Below, piece by piece: positions 54,701 through 64,000 of a stretch of 64,000 nucleotides of DNA (position 1 is its first letter; every line of letters starts with the position of its first letter). The DNA is from Arctopsyche grandis. Taxonomy: Eukaryota; Arthropoda; Insecta; Trichoptera; Hydropsychidae. The notes below the pieces were generated by a model. It did not search any database and was not told the DNA's origin. It saw only the letters and a program-made list of their open reading frames with translations. Location of the stretch: assembly GCF_051622035.1 (NCBI RefSeq), contig NC_135356.1:806001-870000 (forward strand), given 5' to 3'. The translations under genes were made by a program, and so were the position numbers.

Positions 54701-55451
54701 ATATATATTTTAATATCTACTGATCATTTTCTATTTTACAATTTAAAATTAATTTTGTTAGTAATCATAGTATTATATTATTAATATGTACAGCGTAATA
54801 GGAAAAAAAGAGCTCAAAAACCTATTTACAATCCTCCAATTACATATACATATAGCCAGCAGTATGGTCGGTGGTTGCGTTTATGTTTAGCACCGAGAGG
54901 TTACCGGGTTCGATCCCGTGCTAATCTTTAATACTGCTGACTGTCAGACTTCGATATTTGTGACTCCAAGTCGATCGTTTCTTATCAGAGTTTGCCAATT
55001 TATCTGATTTCATTGTTGAAATGGTTCCTCCATCAAATTGGCAAAAATCATCCTACCAACTATGTAACAAATATCTGAATTTGATTTATGTACAATATTA
55101 TGATTAATTAATTGTTAATTTCGTGTTCTTCAGCCTCTCGAAATACAGCGATTTATGTAATAAAAATGGTGCAATGTTTGTAATTAATTGTCTAGGAAGG
55201 CGCATTGGGGTCTACCTGTTATGCCTTCCTCGTATATATGTATGTATCTATGTAAAATAAATAAATAAATATACAATGAGACTTACGGTGAAAAGAAGTT
55301 GCTGCGTAGCTATCATATAAACATGACAACAACAACTTTCGTCCACGATTGCTATCATCGATTTAGAAGAGCTCAAGTCGAAGCACCTGATCGCTGATTC
55401 AATAGTCACCAACACTTCCATGGAAGCTTCATCCAGGTCGACTTTCCATAT
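48106..55451 (-). CDS. IFT122: Intraflagellar transport protein 122, C-terminal half (partial gene)
   Basis: A subunit of the IFT-A complex needed for retrograde transport in cilia; in insects cilia are mainly on sensory neurons. Exons in order: 55451-55287, 54323-54085, 54018-53866, 53114-52950, 52768-52620, 52555-52385 joined across an insertion to 51488-51385, 50881-50721, 50638-50454, 50388-50256, 49013-48857, 48789-48608, 48482-48291, 48243-48106. Introns begin GT and end AG and phases agree. Landmarks: AIRCFDLSSSKSMIAIVDES; EDLLCYSGGGMLSIK; EAYNIGCLGVPNSDWESL; AYRGKFIDAARLYRSNGQSH (TPR-like); AEWAQHINEPRVAAEMFLAA; EYKEEVYIPYAQ; cysteine pairs CYRC, CNYC; LPLVAF; CPHC and CSFC at the C-terminus. 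The N-terminal WD40 exons are not seen up to 64000. The donor of exon 50881-50721 (GTTAAT) was chosen by phase and length. The split exon probably breaks the gene on this haplotype. Confidence 0.93.
49174..49365. mobile_element. Small MITE in IFT122 intron
   Basis: Arms AGCGGAGACCAATCAATC... (49174-49198) and their reverse (49341-49365) match over 25 bp with three differences. About 190 bp in total, non-coding. Confidence 0.65.
49549..50236. mobile_element. piggyBac-like MITE in IFT122 intron
   Basis: TTAA at 49549-49552 and 50233-50236. Termini CCCTTTCAATGCTGA and TCAGCATTCAAAGGG are near-perfect inverted repeats; the next inner parts (ccaacgctgatcagcg) differ. 680 bp. Its right end is only 20 bp from the 3' edge of exon 50388-50256. 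Confidence 0.87.
50980..51335 (+). mobile_element. tRNA-derived SINE in IFT122 intron
   Basis: tagactagtggttag (A box) and gggttcaaatcc (B box), then gagtttgccaatttatctga, a middle region, and the tail hairpin CCAGGAAGGC ... GCCTTCCTGG (about 51266-51305) followed by an A/T-rich end. Opposite to the gene direction. Confidence 0.85.
51489..52379 (+). mobile_element. LTR-like insertion inside an IFT122 exon
   Basis: Flanked by ACGCT at 51484-51488 and 52380-52384. 51489-52326 starts TGTAGG and ends CTACA, has ctataaaagg at about 51931 and aataaa at about 52266, and so looks like an LTR. It is followed by acatggcggactggtgg, a possible primer-binding site, and ~45 bp more, but there is no second LTR. 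It contains four imperfect ~85-bp tandem repeats (51565-51900, ttccagaaaatactacgcct). Length plus one target copy is 896 bp, which is not a multiple of three. Confidence 0.8.
51565..51900. repeat. ~85-bp tandem repeats in the LTR-like element
   Basis: Four successive units, each with attccagaaaatactacgcc, tcgacgaaagcattcctc and acgcatcaacaactaaatgc. The last unit is more diverged. Confidence 0.88.
53177..53765. mobile_element. Non-autonomous hAT-like element in IFT122 intron
   Basis: Starts TAGGGTTGCCAAGTGTC and ends as the reverse of TAGAGTTGCCAACAGG. The octamer TATTCAAT precedes it (53169-53176) and recurs 4 bp after the end (53770-53777), so the right boundary may be slightly beyond 53765. 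No coding capacity. Confidence 0.65.
54395..54838. mobile_element. Rearranged Jockey-like LINE in IFT122 intron
   Basis: 54395-54640 matches the plus strand of the LINE at 57650-57965 (ctttccaaactTCaaataat, acaaaatgtctatacccttc). 54645-54838 is the 3' UTR in reverse orientation (ctcaaaaacctatttacaat). The two parts are head to head. Confidence 0.8.
54850..55272 (+). mobile_element. tRNA-derived SINE in IFT122 intron, full length
   Basis: tagccagcagtatggtcggtggttgcg (A-box region), gggttcgatcccg (a consensus B box), core gactccaagtcgatcgtttc / gagtttgccaatttatctga, tail ctaggaaggc ... gccttcctcg, and (taaa)n end. About 420 bp. The best-preserved promoter of the three copies. Confidence 0.87.
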
Positions 55452-56542
55452 CTATAAATACAAGATAAATAGTTGAAAACTTTAAAATCAATAAAATATT
55501 ATAATGGACTTCCATTCAATCAACAATTTGATACAATTAAGTCAACCTGTTAAGTATTAAATAACATTCTCAATAAACGTACAAATGTACAGATATTATG
55601 TACCAAAGACAAAAAATCATCAAATTCAATTTTTGTATGTTAAAAAACGATCAAGTTGCGATTCGAGTACTGCAAGCATTTTTTGCTATGTGTTACGAAT
55701 GAAGAATTCGATACAATGTGCTAAATATGGATATAGAAAATGATCTCAATTGCCGTTACGAGTCATTCCGGTTAATTGAAAACTGCCAAGCGATGCATTT
55801 CTTCGGTAAAAATAACGCTGACCCACGTTAGTACAAGTTTATACACATAGTCATCCTAGGTATCACTTGGATCACTTATGAGTTATTACATGCCATTTAA
55901 CAGGGTTACTTTGTAAGTGAAAGTAGTTAGTTATGATAATAATAGATTAGCAATTGTTATACTACTTTTTTACAGATCTTTATCGTGAGACGCCTCTTTG
56001 GAGACAACGGATTTATATATGTGAGTGCGGTTTGCAATTAAATATTTTAATAATAAATTTAGTAAAGAATATAAAATTACACGAATTACTTTAATATAAA
56101 TTAAATATGAAAAAGAACTATTAGACAGTTGGGAAACACCGTTTCTGTTTGCTATTATTCTATTAAGTAAAGTTCGTTAAAAATTTTTGTCTGAAAGCAA
56201 TTATGTGGAAGATTTATTGCTTCTGTGGGACCGAATTTTGACTGGCGACCCTTATTTTTTTTGTATTCAGGTAGGGAGATGTATCTCGTTCGTATACGCT
56301 TTTGTAACTGACCCAAAATTAACACAAAATTTTTCGCAATCACTGATATTAAAAACGCTGTTAACGGCCGATCGTCTGTTTATTTTTACACTTAAATTAT
56401 ACTAGGATGCAATTAGTAAAATAAGTGATTAGATGGTTAAATTTTTAGATTAAATTTCGTGCAATAGCCGGGTTTAAGCGAGTAATAGCGGGAAGAACGC
56501 AGAAGCACGTCTTCCCCGCTTGACACGAAAGACCGAACTCCA
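55452..56542. other. IFT122 intron or 5' flank, nothing recognised
   Basis: No WD40 exon or transposon ends recognised. Confidence 0.4.
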
Positions 56543-56709
56543 AATGATTAATTTATCTAGTTAAATGTTTTGAAATGTAAAACTCTAATTTAGCAAAGAT
56601 TTCAACCAAAATATGAAGTACGTTGGTACATATACAATTTGATAAATATATTTTTCAACTACAGATGTCTCAATAATACATAAATAATTGTTAATTATAT
56701 TATAAAAAC

Positions 56710-57249
56710 CAGGGAGCTGAACCGGAAACAAAACCGAAAACAAAAACCGAAACCGAACCGATATTTTTTTTTTTGCGGTTCGTTTTTTCAGTTCAATTTT
56801 AATTATATGTGTTAAAAAGTTAAGAATCCGTTGTCTTATAATGAAATTCAACGAAAATGCAATAGACTGTATTACTAGATGGAATAATACATTCGATATG
56901 TTAAACTCTTTATTGTAATGTAAAGAATTTTATTCAAAAATAGTTTCAATCAATATGGAGAACTATTTCTTGGAATATATGTAAATAGATCGAAATTATT
57001 GTCATCATTGATACATTACGGCCATTAAAAGAATCCACAATGAAATTGCAAACCGAGCAAATGACGTTGAGTGATTTTTACGAGATTTGGATTCCATCAA
57101 AATTGAAACTACAAAACTTAAATAATATTATAGATACACCCATACTTCTGGAAAAAAAAACTAGTAGATTATTTCTAAACTGTTGTCACACGTTTGTTCC
57201 TAAAAGCACGGCCCACGTAAAGTTGGTAAGCCTAGAGAATGTCAAATAA
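56710..57249 (+). mobile_element. hAT 5' fragment (CAGGGAGCTGAACCGG), right copy
   Basis: Same as 6424-6963. The frame 57040-57249 is open: MTLSDFYEIWIPSKLKLQNL, then SRLFLNCCHTFVPKS. Only an internal hAT segment; no catalytic region. Confidence 0.7.
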
Positions 57250-57454
57250 GTATAAATAAAAAAAAGTATTTTGTCTGCATCAGAATCCGCCCTCAATTCC
57301 GCAGTGCACCAACGGCAAACTGCATATGCTAGAAAATATTCTCCTTTGACATTTTAATTATGTACCTATGTATATACATATATGATCACATTAAGTTATA
57401 GTGAAAAGCCGTATAAAGAGAGGTATACACAGTGTGGGTGTATTTACACGTTCG

Positions 57455-58181
57455 TTTAACGTTCGATAAAATAATGAGATGGGCACCTCACATTGAGGCA
57501 GCGAAATGCAAAGCGATGCGGGGTATATCCTCAATATATCCAATATTTAATCGCCATAGTTCTTTATCAACGCTAAATAAAATAAAATTATATCGCGCGC
57601 TCATATTACCATTATTAATCTATGCTTCACCTGTATGGAATAACGCCTCTAATACTAACCTTTCCAAGCTCCAAGTAATACAAAATAAATCCCTAAAAAT
57701 AATTTATAATACACCCATATATACTAACCTGAAAAAACTGCATGCCATGTACAATATTCCGTTTGTTACAGACAAAACTAACCAGTAGATTCTATGACAG
57801 AATCACTAAAAACCATACTAACACACTTGTGAAGAGTATCGGTGATTACAACAAAATGTCTATACCCTTCAGGTATAAACATAGATTACATAAACACAAT
57901 CTGCTTTAGATCATCGACTTAAGAGAGTCTTTAATTAATATTATGTATTAGATGTATTATGAACATTTATAAGGATTGTAAATAGGTTTTTGAGCCCTTT
58001 TTCCTATTATGCTTTAGATTAACATTAGAATAATATAATACTGTGATTACTAACCAAATTAAATTAAATTGTAAAATAGAAAAGGATCAGTAGATCAGTA
58101 GCTATTAAAATAGATATAAGATGTATTGTGAACATAATTTCGTAATAATAAAAAGCATTTAAAAATCAAAAAAAAAAAAAT
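57455..58181 (+). mobile_element. Jockey-like LINE, 5'-truncated
   Basis: Post-RT coding MRWAPHIEAAKCKAMRGISS to KKLHAMYNIPFVTDKTN (57477-57788), then 3' UTR and a poly-A tail ending at 58181. In the left duplicate the sequence runs straight from gtatttaca to tacaagagaacc, so this insertion postdates the duplication. Confidence 0.88.
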
Positions 58182-58508
58182 ACAAGAGAACCAAAAACCT
58201 AAAACATATTTTTTTTACCAAACTGGAACGAAAAAAATAACAGTTCGGGTCTCTGATAAAATCTGTTTTAATATTTTAAAGATATAAGAAAACATTTAAA
58301 AATATATATTTATTTAAATATATAATTTTTATAAAATAATAAATGATTATTTTTATATTATAGAGACATCTATATTTTTCTTTAAAACTTATTTTATCAT
58401 ATTCTTGAAATCTTTGTTATATTATGCTTAACTTTTTAAACATAGATGTCACTAATAATAATAATATAAAATTTTCTAGAAATGGAATTTTCTAGAAAAT
58501 TCTCTCAC

Positions 58509-58594
58509 CGTCAAGTCTTCTCTCGTGGTCTCGATCCGTTGGGGTAAAATTTTTGTGTTTGGTCGCTATCCAGATTAACGCTGGCATTCATGTT
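58509..58594 (-). pseudogene. Neprilysin-like exon remnant, right copy
   Basis: Reads NMNASVN then WIATKHKNFT. It lacks the stretch with the PC..P-stop-EWACGT segment seen at 7725-7854, the exon start, and the whole second exon. The donor CTTGACG|GTGAGAG is kept. Confidence 0.65.
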
Positions 58595-59080
58595 ACTTAT
58601 TTACAATGTTCAAATGTTTTTTTTTTAATTAAAATGTAAAAATCTCTTTATTTTTCTTAAATATGTAATTGTTAACAAGATATTTACTTCAATTTTAACC
58701 TAATTAAAGTTTACATGTGCATACATACATAATATGCAGCAAAATTATCACCATTTATTTTTAAATTAGATTTTTTTTAATCAGTTTTTTATCTTGAAAC
58801 GAACCGAATGGTTATCCAAATATTATTGCATACTGAAAAGTGATTATGTACAACACTGTATTTTTAATTGGCGTTATCTTTATTGAGCATGACGACATAT
58901 TTATTCTGCCTACATAAATATAATATATGCTGGTTATTTGTAATTTTATTGTTAAGAAATTTATAAAATTAATTTTAAAAATAACAAACACGCATCTCTT
59001 CGATAAAATGATATTTTCAAATCGCATAACATAACACACGTAGGTACATATATTGTGACATATACAGATCGTCAACAAAA

Positions 59081-59098
59081 AAAAGGGTGCACCCTTTT
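59081..59098. other. 18-bp perfect palindrome
   Basis: AAAAGGGTGCACCCTTTT, in the 3' flank of the piggyBac transposase remains. Possibly part of an element end or a binding site. Confidence 0.85.
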
Positions 59099-59170
59099 AA
59101 AAGAAGAAATGTCATAAACGAGATTTTGGGTTCAAAAGTCGTAAAAACAAAATACATGAAGACAAAATAA

Positions 59171-59945
59171 TTAATTATTATGATACGGTACAAAACATTT
59201 GTCATGCAATGGAATTTCACAGTTATCACAAGCGGAAAACGTTTTATTTTTACAGTGTCCACAATTTCTCCTTTTCTGTTTGACCAATATCAAATTTCTT
59301 CCAACTTCCTTTTGATTTTGATTAACTTTGCCGGGTCTGAATGGGACCAATTATTTTCGTTTTTGACCATAACACTTGCACAACGTCTCTGTTACCTGTC
59401 TGATAAATCCTAATTTATCAAGTTTACAACCAAAACTTTTGCTAAGAATCCAAGCGTTATTTACAGCTACATCGATGTTCCAAAACAGAAGAGGCATGTA
59501 CCATTTTTTCCCTCTAATACTTATGTTATAGTTAGAAATATGGTTATCCATTTGATCAACCCCACCCATATATTTATTATACATATTTATACTAAATGGT
59601 TGATTGATTTCCACCCTACTCTTTTCTTTAACCGAATATCAGTTTCCAGGGGTGGTAATATGTATGTATGTGGAATCCGTTGAGACTCGTCCCAATTATC
59701 AATTTCTTCCCGTATCTCTGCAGTAGTAAAATTGCATTCTCTGGAAAAAAATATGTGTCATTATCCCAAGGAGTCATATGCGACTCCGTCGACTTTTGAT
59801 TTTTTTTTTCAGGAATATGAGATATATAAACGCAATTTCTCTTATGCATATTATACAATAAGTCCTACTGTATTAGAAACATATAGATAAATAAAAAATA
59901 TGTAAAAATAAAAAACTTACGTATGTTTTCTCTTCGACATATCTG
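59171..59945 (-). pseudogene. piggyBac transposase, damaged
   Basis: Start MSKRKH at about 59945 followed by a possible donor (GTAAGT). Middle pieces 59858-59628 include MYNMHKRNCVYISHIPEKK and DTYFFPENA. The C-terminal block 59614-59351 reads NMYNKYMGGVDQMDNHISNY, RGKKWYMPLLFWNIDVAVNN and AWIL, the piggyBac signature (YN..MGGVD..D, RGKKWW.PLF...D...NNAW). A final cysteine-rich domain CGHCKNKTFSACDNCEIPLH is in another frame, ending at 59171. Catalytic first Asp regions are not open. Confidence 0.88.
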
Positions 59946-60629
59946 CAAGTCGAAAAGCGCTCGATGTTATTCCCTCAAAACTCCAAAAGGAACTGATTTA
60001 ATTTCGTGTGACTTTCTTAAAATTTATCACCAACATCTAACCAAGCGTAACGAAAGGTTTTACGGCCGGCCTGAGTGATCCTTTTATTTTACGACGCAAA
60101 ATTGTAAAATGCCGTGAATGACCGCGCTGGCATACATCGTGTAATGCTGCGTACGGACCAAACCAACGACGATTTTGGTCCAACGATTTAACCATCAGGA
60201 TAAAACCAGTAGCGTACAAAATATCGAAATAAAAATTAAATTTAAAAATTGAAATTAAATATCAAAATTAAAAATATTATTATTATATTAAAATTAAATT
60301 CAAATATCAAAATAAAATTATAATCAATATATTAAAATTAAAATAAAATATTGAAAGTTAAAACAGAACATGCCCAATTTAAATAAATTTTCGAGATTGA
60401 CCTAAAATTAGATCATCAACAATCACATACAGATAATCCTCGACTTTTGTTTGTCGAAGATGTTTTGACTTACGTAGATACGCACTAAGATCGAAAAAAA
60501 AATCAAAGAATTATTATTTTTACTTCCCCGTAATGCGCAGTTACTGAGCATATATCATGTGCTAGTATGGGTGACCGAGTGATGGTTTCAACCCGAGACG
60601 ATGTCGGTTTTATCAAAGGAAATTTTTTT

Positions 60630-60778
60630 GTCTTCAATTGTTTCTCTCGTCGAAATAAATCAATTAATTAAATCATTTCAGAGGTAAATTTTATCGGATA
60701 ATGTCTTCAATTGTTTCTCTCGTCGAAATAAATCAAATAATTAAATCCATCTCAGAGGTAAAATTTATCGGATAATGT
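60630..60778. repeat. Two-copy ~73-bp tandem repeat
   Basis: gtcttcaattgtttctctcg then tcgaaataaatca, ending ttatcggataat, at 60630 and 60703. Confidence 0.85.
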
Positions 60779-60952
60779 GTGATTATTAATTTTATTTCGA
60801 CGAAAGAAAAAAAAACCCTTTGACAAATCACCGACATTTTTTTTGTTAAATATTTCATCGACGGCGAAACACATTGGTGTATCGTGACGACTTATAAGAA
60901 ACAATAACAAGGTTTTTTTCGCTTGTAATTATAATATTTCTCTGGTTGTAAT

Positions 60953-62185
60953 GCATAATATAAGCATTTTCTATCAAAATGTACGAGGCCTTAAATCTAA
61001 ACTTGATTTATTAGGTTCTAACTCGGCTATTCAATGTGCTGACATCCTGGTACTAACGGAAACCTGGCTTGACGACTCTGTCCATGATTATTTTTAATTT
61101 ACATTAATGACATCTCAAAAATAATTAAGTATTCAGACTATCTTTTATTCGCCGATGACCTTAAGCTTTTTAAGACAGTTAAGTCTCATGGTGACGCAGC
61201 CCTTCTCCAATTGGACTTAGATGCGCTGTCAAGTTGGTCTGTCGATAATAAATTATTTTTTAGCATTCAAAAATGCTGTGATTTATCCATATCGCCTAAG
61301 TGGTGTTGAATTAAAGTTTGTAGATGAATATTGTGATTTGGGGGTCTTGTTCTCGAATAATTTTCAATTTAAACGACACAGACAATATTTGTTTGCGTGC
61401 AACAAAAATGCTGGGATTCTTACTAAGAGTTAGCAAACCTTTCCAGAGTACGTTGGTGCTTAAAACTCTTTATGAATCTTTAGTACGTAGTATTCTAGAA
61501 TTTTCTTCTATTATATGGAATCCTACCCATATAACTCATTCATTGAAGATTGAGAGAATCCAAAATCGGTTTCTCAGATATCTTTATTTGAAACAGTATG
61601 GTTATTATCCTTGGCTATATCCTAGTGCATTCCTATTAGGGGCGTTAGGTTTCAACTCATTGGAGTCTCGTCGGAATATGTTACTGGGAAGACACTTTTT
61701 TAAGCTGTTGAATGGGATAATACACAATCCTCAGGTTCTAAAGGAATTTAGGTTTAATGCACCTTGTAAATTCAACGGACTTGAGAAATCGTGATTTGTT
61801 TGTTCCTCCTGTGGCTCGCACAAATATGTTGTCAACGGCTCCTATATCTAGAGCGATATATCTGCTTAACAGGATTTCTGGTGAAATTGACCTCTTCAAT
61901 ATAAAATATACTAATCTGGTTGAGTGGTTGTTGAGGAATGCCAGTGGTTGATTTTGCCTATTATAAATATTAATGATTGTTATTACTTTATCTATGTTTT
62001 TTCTTTTTTTTTATGATTTTATGATTTTAATGATGTTGTGTTACTTTTGTTATTATTATAAGTTATTATTACTGTTATCATGTTATTATTACTGAATGAC
62101 CGGCCACAGCGACGCATTGGAGATCTCTGTAATGTCACTGTGGCTTATATGTTAAATAAATAAATAAAAAATAAAAAAAATATCG
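60953..62185 (+). mobile_element. LINE with internal deletion (CR1/Jockey-like)
   Basis: Begins with endonuclease start FYQNVRGLKSKLDLL, ILVLTETWLDDSVHDYF (60965-61095), then jumps straight into RT at YSDYLLFADDLKLFKTV (61130-61180) and the post-RT region (LVLKTLYESLVRSILEFSSI, GALGFNSLESRRNMLLGRHF). Ends with ttaaataaataaataaa near 62165. A -1/+1 shift occurs at about 61260-61330. Confidence 0.85.
61221..61951 (+). pseudogene. LINE RT C-terminal fragment
   Basis: Three overlapping frames (61221-61433, 61324-61794, 61757-61951) together give the usual thumb/post-RT order: VELKFVDEYCDLGVLFSNNF, then SILEFSSIIWNPTHITHSLK, IERIQNRFLRYLYLKQYGYY, then DLFVPPVARTNMLSTAPISR. Two frameshifts. Expected domain content of a truncated, dead copy. 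Confidence 0.82.
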
Positions 62186-62687
62186 TCGTAATTCAAAACA
62201 TTGTTGTAATTCAAAACATCAACGATGATCTAATTTTAGCTCAATCTCGCTCGTAAGCTTAATTTTGATATTTAATTTCAATTTTTTATTTAATTTTTAT
62301 TTCGATATTTTGTACGCTACTGGTTTTAAAAGTTGGCCCAAAATCGTTGTTGGTTAAATATTTCCGAAGGGGGAAACACAGTAGTTATCGTGACGACTTA
62401 AAAGAAACAATAACAAGGTTTTTTTCGCTCGTAATTATAATATTTCTCTGGTTGTAATGCGCATCGTCGTAATTCAAAACATTATTGTAATTCAAAACAT
62501 CAACGATGATCTAATTTTAGCTCAATCTCGCTCGTTAGCTTAATTTTGATATTTAATTTCAATTTTTTTATTTAATTTTTATTTCGATATTTTGTACGCT
62601 ACTGGTTTTAAAAGTTGGCCCAAAATCATCGTTGGTTTGGTGCGTACGGACCATTAGTTCATAACTGACCGCGTGGGTTCAAATGGG

Positions 62688-62886
62688 TTAAGAGGGCTGG
62701 ACACCAGCGCCTTGTCCATACAATTATGGCACTAGAGAAATTATTTTTTAATATGCTATGGATATCCACCATAGGCATGTTTCTATTTTTTTTATTTTTT
62801 TGATTAGATATTTTTTATAGGAGCTATGAGCCACCAAATATCTATAAAATCGCCTCGTTTTTACACCCACGAAAAGAGTCCAGCGT
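62688..62886 (+). repeat. ~190-bp repeat module, stand-alone copy
   Basis: TTAAGAGGGCTGGACACCAG through ccacgaaaagagtccagcgt. Matches 8758-8945 and the LINE 5' end at 37088. Followed by ~190 bp unique sequence and an (AT)n tract. Confidence 0.78.
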
Positions 62887-63074
62887 GATAATTTAACGGT
62901 TGATTTTTAAAAAAATACGAAAACACAAACATAGAAAATATCCTTCTCATAGCGATGATGAATTTTTTTTTAAATTGGTCCTGTTTTTGAGGAGAAAACT
63001 GGAGAATACGAAACCTCGATTTTGTCGATTTAAAATACGTATTATCTGGTCGAAGCGCAACTGTCGCATTCACT

Positions 63075-63076
<2 letters not shown>

Positions 63077-63154
<78 letters not shown>
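63077..63154. repeat. (AT)n tract
   Basis: 78 bp alternating AT. It may be the tail of an RTE-derived non-autonomous element starting at 62688. Confidence 0.97.
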
Positions 63155-63157
<3 letters not shown>

Positions 63158-63164
63158 ATATATT

Positions 63165-63455
63165 TATTTACTGAAGATTTTTTAATCACAATATGATATT
63201 TACACCTTTCACAATAAATTTTTTCACCATTTAATATTAATTCCGGATGACCGCTTATCCAACTGTTTACTGTTGTTTTGGAATGTTTAATCGGAACCAT
63301 TATTTTTATTTTTATTATTAAAAGCGAAAAGTTGGAACTATTTTTTTAGATTAATCGTAATTATTTTCAAAGAATTTTATTAACGCAATTGAAATCGAAT
63401 GGCGGAGATTATCGAAGTTCGTCACGAATATAATATTATTCATTAGATCCATTCT
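63165..63455 (-). mobile_element. CGGBP1-like hAT, 5' fragment
   Basis: Nearly identical to 9655-9955. The minus strand starts MVPIKHSKTTVNSWISGHPE and contains GEKIYCERCKYHIVIKKSSV, the zinc finger with both early cysteines intact. Cut by the (AT)n on one side and the next hAT on the other. Confidence 0.8.
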
Positions 63456-63456
63456 A

Positions 63457-64000
63457 GGGGTTCCAAAAAACCGCCCGAAAAAAGAAACCGGTTTTCGGTT
63501 TTTTTACAAAAAAAAACCGGCCAACCGGCTTTCACCGGTTTCAGAAAATATTTTTTTTATGTTTTAAATTTTGACATAGAAAAAAAAAGTTGTAAATATA
63601 TTATATTATGCAAAAAAGAGATATTAAATTTTATTTATTTTTTAAAAAATGATATTTTAAAAAAACTAATGCATCAAGTGTATCATGTTTCATCGAACTT
63701 CGAATTTTCGTACAAAAATTATTGGCAATGCTAAAAACACGTTCGCACGCGGTTGACGTTGGATTAATAGTTAACAATGCGTTATATTATTTTTCGAGTT
63801 TTTCAGTACGCTGTTTGCTATAATCTAATAATTTAAAATCTTTTTGCAATTGGAACGGTTCCTCAGAAACGTCTTCTGGCACAGTCATGACTCATGATTG
63901 ATGATATGCTTTTATTTAATTCCGTTATCAAAGGATCGATTGAGGCTATTGCCTGATCATTGTCAGATCGACATGATTCTGTCGTTTCAACTAAAATTAT
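63457..64000 (-). mobile_element. hAT element, C-terminal end (runs off window)
   Basis: Begins TAGGGGTTCCAAAAAACCGC, then aaccgg-rich sequence. On the minus strand, about 63870-63650 reads ALLTINPTSTACERVFSIAN, KIRSSMKHDTLDALVFLKYH, the hAT dimerisation motif (P.TS..CERVFS.A....R..M....LDAL.FLK). There is one in-frame stop upstream of it. The rest of the element is beyond 64000. Confidence 0.85.

Larger units (their letters stand above)
56543..58925 (-). repeat. Right copy of the upstream segmental duplication
   Basis: Counterpart of 6255-8222. It differs by a LINE insertion (57455-58181) and by deletions around the neprilysin-like exons. Confidence 0.88.
60158..62640. mobile_element. Mutator-like foldback element
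   Basis: Perfect 10-bp duplication TGCGTACGGA at 60148-60157 and 62641-62650. Termini CCAAACCAACGACGATTTTG and the reverse of CCAAACCAACGATGATTTTG extend ~100 bp inward (accagtagcgtacaaaatat, cgaaataaaaattaaa). Long inverted ends with a 9-11-bp duplication point to the Mutator superfamily. The right arm is present twice (about 62185-62340 and 62465-62640). No transposase. A LINE is inside. Confidence 0.85.
59000..62691 (-). mobile_element. piggyBac element interrupted by foldback element
   Basis: The right terminus is at 62664-62687 (tgaccgcgtgggttcaaatggg) followed by TTAA (62688-62691). The transposase is at 59171-59945. The left terminus was not located, so the start is approximate. The 60158-62640 foldback element sits between the transposase start and this end. 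Confidence 0.6.

Noticed and set aside
60540..60600. tRNA-like stretch with ggtttcaacccgag
   Set aside because: The B-box match is poor and no A box or acceptor pairing was found.

Overview
This window is AT-rich eukaryotic DNA, almost certainly from an insect. Genes are split by short GT-AG introns, there is no bacterial gene organisation, and the sequence is packed with animal transposon families: many hAT lineages, piggyBac, Tc1, a Mutator-like foldback element, non-LTR retrotransposons, tRNA-derived SINEs and LTR remnants. ACATATGT-type palindromes recur throughout. I cannot fix the order from sequence alone.

The only host gene I recognise with confidence is IFT122, an intraflagellar-transport-A subunit, on the minus strand. 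Its exons for the C-terminal half (after the WD40 region) run from 55451 down to 48106, and intron phases agree throughout. One coding exon is split by an 891-bp LTR-like insertion (51489-52379) with a 5-bp target duplication; the frame closes exactly if the insertion and one duplicate are ignored. The N-terminal WD40 exons are not in the window and may lie beyond 64000.

Part of this locus is duplicated in direct orientation at the left of the window. 3783-5253 copies the IFT122 3' exons (47247-48719), and 6255-8222 copies the upstream flank (56543-58925). The central exons are missing and a truncated hAT sits in their place. Both copies carry remains of a neprilysin-like (M13) peptidase exon on the same strand.

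The rest is layered mobile DNA. Left arm: hAT end (1-261), piggyBac derivative (776-1744), duplicated locus, CGGBP1-type hAT with a Tc1 element inserted (9110-11567), ZBED5-type hAT (12952-14432), MITE (18708-19316). Middle: a complex tandem array of a ~1.5-1.8 kb non-coding unit (20279-26520), a hAT with perfect 8-bp duplication (29609-30997), and a second hAT (31099-36003) holding a LINE that holds a MITE, a solo LTR and another hAT. Right-middle: a nearly intact RTE/BovB-like LINE (37088-40270), then a block where an ETS-like octamer recurs every ~147 bp (40404-41144), a piggyBac MITE, a 21-bp minisatellite, another hAT and Jockey-like LINE derivatives. Right end: piggyBac transposase remains interrupted by a 2.5-kb foldback element that itself contains a LINE, then two more hAT fragments.

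I see no coherent multi-gene system. The most informative unexplained structures are the 20-26 kb tandem array, the regularly spaced octamers, the broken IFT122 exon with its partial duplicate, and several very clean short hairpins.
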